Origin: Pseudonocardia kunmingensis
GTDB taxonomy: Bacteria > Actinomycetota > Actinomycetes > Mycobacteriales > Pseudonocardiaceae
NCBI RefSeq assembly: GCF_006716445.1
Contig: NZ_VFPA01000001.1
Span: 2,294,001 to 2,358,000 of the forward strand
Direction: 5' to 3'
Length of the DNA: 64,000 nucleotides
Part shown: positions 62,541 to 64,000 of the stretch, one piece after another
Position numbering within the stretch: position 1 is the first letter of the stretch
How the letters are laid out: every line of letters begins with the position of its first letter
The notes under the pieces: model-generated
Told to the model about the DNA's origin: nothing
Databases searched by the model: none
The model's input: only the letters and a program-made list of their open reading frames with translations
Program-made: the position numbers and the translations under genes

Positions 62541-62617
62541 ATGATGCGCCCCTCCCGGGGCTCCTCCGGCGTGCGCTGAAACCCAGCCATCCCCACCAGG
62601 CCCCGCAGCGCGGGGCC
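62541..62617 (+). promoter_or_regulatory. Possible leader peptide and attenuator upstream of metG
   Basis: A 12-codon frame (MMRPSRGSSGVR, 62541-62579) beginning with two Met codons ends 20 bases before a perfect 8-bp stem GGCCCCGC / GCGGGGCC (62599-62617) in the 184-base spacer before the methionyl-tRNA synthetase. This arrangement recalls Met-sensing attenuation, but the leader frame has no good ribosome site and no U-tract follows the stem. Confidence 0.3.
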
Positions 62618-62658
62618 GCGTTCTCGGGGTCCGTCGCCTGCGGGCGGAAGGACAACTC

Positions 62659-64000
62659 GTGAACGGCTTCTACATCACCACCGCCATCCCCTACGTCAAC
62701 GCGGCCCCGCACCTCGGGCACGCGCTCGAGCTGGTGCAGGCCGACGTGCTCGCCCGGCACCGGCGCCGCCGCGGGCAACCGGTGCGCTTCCTGACCGGGA
62801 GCGACGAGAACGCGCTCAAGAACGTCACCGCGGCACGGGCCGCGGGCGTCGAGGTGCCCGCGTTCGTCGCGGCGGGCGCCGCGCGGTTCGCCGCGCTGCG
62901 CGGGCCGCTGTCGCTGTCGTTCGACGACTTCATCCGGACCGGCGCCGACCCCCGCCACCGCCGCGGCGTGGAGCTGCTCTGGCGCCGGTACTCGGCCGAC
63001 CTGTACCGGCGCCGGTACGAGGGCCGCTACTGCGCGGGGTGCGAGCAGTTCTACGCCACGGCCGAGCTGGTGGACGGGCCGTGCCCCGAGCACGGGACCG
63101 AGCCCGAGCACGTCGCCGAGGAGAACTGGTTCTTCCGGCTGTCGCGCTACGCGGGGGTCGTCGAGGACGCGATCGCGTCCGGACGGGTCCGCATCGAGCC
63201 GGCGACGCGGCGCAACGAGGTGCTCGCCTTCGTCCGGTCGGGCCTCGCCGACATCAGCGTGTCGCGCCCGGCCGCGCGGGCAGGCGGCTGGGGCATCCCG
63301 GTGCCGGGCGACCCGGACCAGGTCGTCTACGTCTGGTGGGACGCGCTCGCCAACTACGTCACCGCGCTGGGCTACGGCGACGACGGCAGCGGCGACAGCG
63401 ACGACGACGCGCTGGCGCGGTGGTGGGTGCGGTCCGCCGAACGCGTGCACGTCGTCGGCAAGGGGATCGTCCGGTTCCACGCGGTGCACTGGCTCGCACT
63501 GCTGTCCGCCGCCGGGCTCCCCCTGCCGACCGCCGTGTTCGTGCACCCCTACCTCACGGTCGAGGGCGCGAAGATCTCCAAGAGCGCGGGTACCGGCGTG
63601 GACCCGGTCGCGCTGGTCGAGCGTTTCGGCGTCGACGCGGTGCGCTGGTGGCTGCTCCGGGAAGGCTCGGGCCGCGACGACGCCGACTTCACGGTCGCCC
63701 GGCTCGTCGACCGGGCCGACCGGGAGCTGGCAGGCGGGCTGGGCAACCTGGTCCAGCGGCTCGTCGTGCTCGCCCACCGGACCGGCGGCGGCCGCCTGGT
63801 GCCGGGCGACGACGTGCCACCCGGACCCGCGGCGGCCGCCCGCGCGCTCCCCGCACGGATCGACGACGCGCTGGAGCGCTTCGACCTGCGCGCCGCCGCC
63901 GGAGCGATCTGCGAGTTCGTCGAGTGCGCCAACCGCGCGCTGGAGCGGGAACGACCGTGGGAGCGCGCGGCGGGACGCCGCGACGCCGTGCTCGCGGGGC
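62659..64000 (+). CDS. metG: Divergent methionyl-tRNA synthetase, 3' end outside window
   Basis: A reading frame beginning GTG 62659 (VNGFYITTAIPYVNAAPHLG), with GGAAGGA upstream, is open to the window end (447 residues). The class I signatures are HLGH and KISKS (usually KMSKS). A zinc knuckle (YCAGCEQFY then CPEHGT) is present. The conserved GTDEHG motif reads GSDENA. This matches a second, shorter type of actinobacterial MetRS rather than the common housekeeping form. It may be a paralogue; whether a second metG exists elsewhere is not visible here. Confidence 0.85.
   Translation, partial: MNGFYITTAIPYVNAAPHLGHALELVQADVLARHRRRRGQPVRFLTGSDENALKNVTAARAAGVEVPAFVAAGAARFAALRGPLSLSFDDFIRTGADPRHRRGVELLWRRYSADLYRRRYEGRYCAGCEQFYATAELVDGPCPEHGTEPEHVAEENWFFRLSRYAGVVEDAIASGRVRIEPATRRNEVLAFVRSGLADISVSRPAARAGGWGIPVPGDPDQVVYVWWDALANYVTALGYGDDGSGDSDDDALARWWVRSAERVHVVGKGIVRFHAVHWLALLSAAGLPLPTAVFVHPYLTVEGAKISKSAGTGVDPVALVERFGVDAVRWWLLREGSGRDDADFTVARLVDRADRELAGGLGNLVQRLVVLAHRTGGGRLVPGDDVPPGPAAAARALPARIDDALERFDLRAAAGAICEFVECANRALERERPWERAAGRRDAVLAG

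Noticed and set aside
62475..62658. A T-box riboswitch before the methionyl-tRNA synthetase.
   Set aside because: No T-box sequence or specifier stem was found; only a short stem and a Met-Met leader frame are visible.

Overview
This is about 64 kb of very GC-rich actinobacterial chromosome. The gene order (tRNA-Thr, tRNA-Met, rpmG, hadA/hadB-like, then tRNA-Trp, secE, nusG, rplK, rplA, and rplJ, rplL, rpoB, rpoC) together with an mce lipid-importer operon and many GTG/TTG and leaderless starts points to a Pseudonocardiaceae-like organism. Pseudonocardia is the best guess; the genus is inferred from gene content only.

Layout. 1-1.6 kb: 3' part of a flavin monooxygenase, then a repeat-bearing spacer. 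1.6-9.4 kb: rpoC and rpoB (leftward) with a clear housekeeping promoter. RpoB carries Asn at the position equivalent to E. coli Ser531. 9.4-11.5 kb: an acyl-CoA synthetase. 11.7-12.7 kb: rplL and rplJ. 13-24.9 kb: a complete leftward mce operon (mkl ATPase, yrbEA, yrbEB, mceA-F, two Mce-associated proteins). 25-35.4 kb: accessory metabolism and regulation: LysR with a divergent FAD oxidase, R2lox with an NDMA-type alcohol dehydrogenase, a divergent two-component pair, an SCP2 protein, a MocR regulator and an alpha-methylacyl-CoA racemase. 35.5-41.4 kb: rplA, rplK, nusG, secE, tRNA-Trp, an aspartate aminotransferase, two MaoC-type dehydratase subunits, zinc-type rpmG, tRNA-Met and tRNA-Thr. 41.4-43.9 kb: a zinc-independent set of ribosomal proteins (S14, L28, S18, L33 and, divergently, a COG0523 protein and L32) around a probable Zur site. 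43.9-45 kb: a gene-poor, repeat-rich spacer. 45-51.4 kb: a large LuxR-type ATPase regulator, then a P450 translationally coupled to an acyl-CoA synthetase. 51.4-55.8 kb: two small proteins, TenA, a membrane protein, a serine hydrolase and a secreted DUF4038-type protein. 55.8-58.5 kb: a frameshifted MFS exporter and a DsbA-like protein divergent from an HxlR regulator. 58.5-64 kb: an alkyl-DHAP-synthase-like flavoprotein, a 2H phosphoesterase, a KstD-like FAD dehydrogenase and the start of a divergent methionyl-tRNA synthetase.

How it fits together. The core transcription and translation genes form a conserved backbone. Into it, between rplA and rplJ and elsewhere, lipid and sterol functions are placed (Mce import, SCP2, racemase, P450 with CoA ligase, KstD-like dehydrogenase, MaoC hydratases). 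No transposase, prophage or CRISPR array was seen. The least explained sequence is non-coding: a dispersed repeat shared by 1.15-1.4 kb and 44.36-44.7 kb, a 102-bp inverted repeat at 44 kb, modular tandem/inverted repeats at 31.7 kb, a short module shared by 35.4 and 60.7 kb, and several long-stem hairpins at gene ends.
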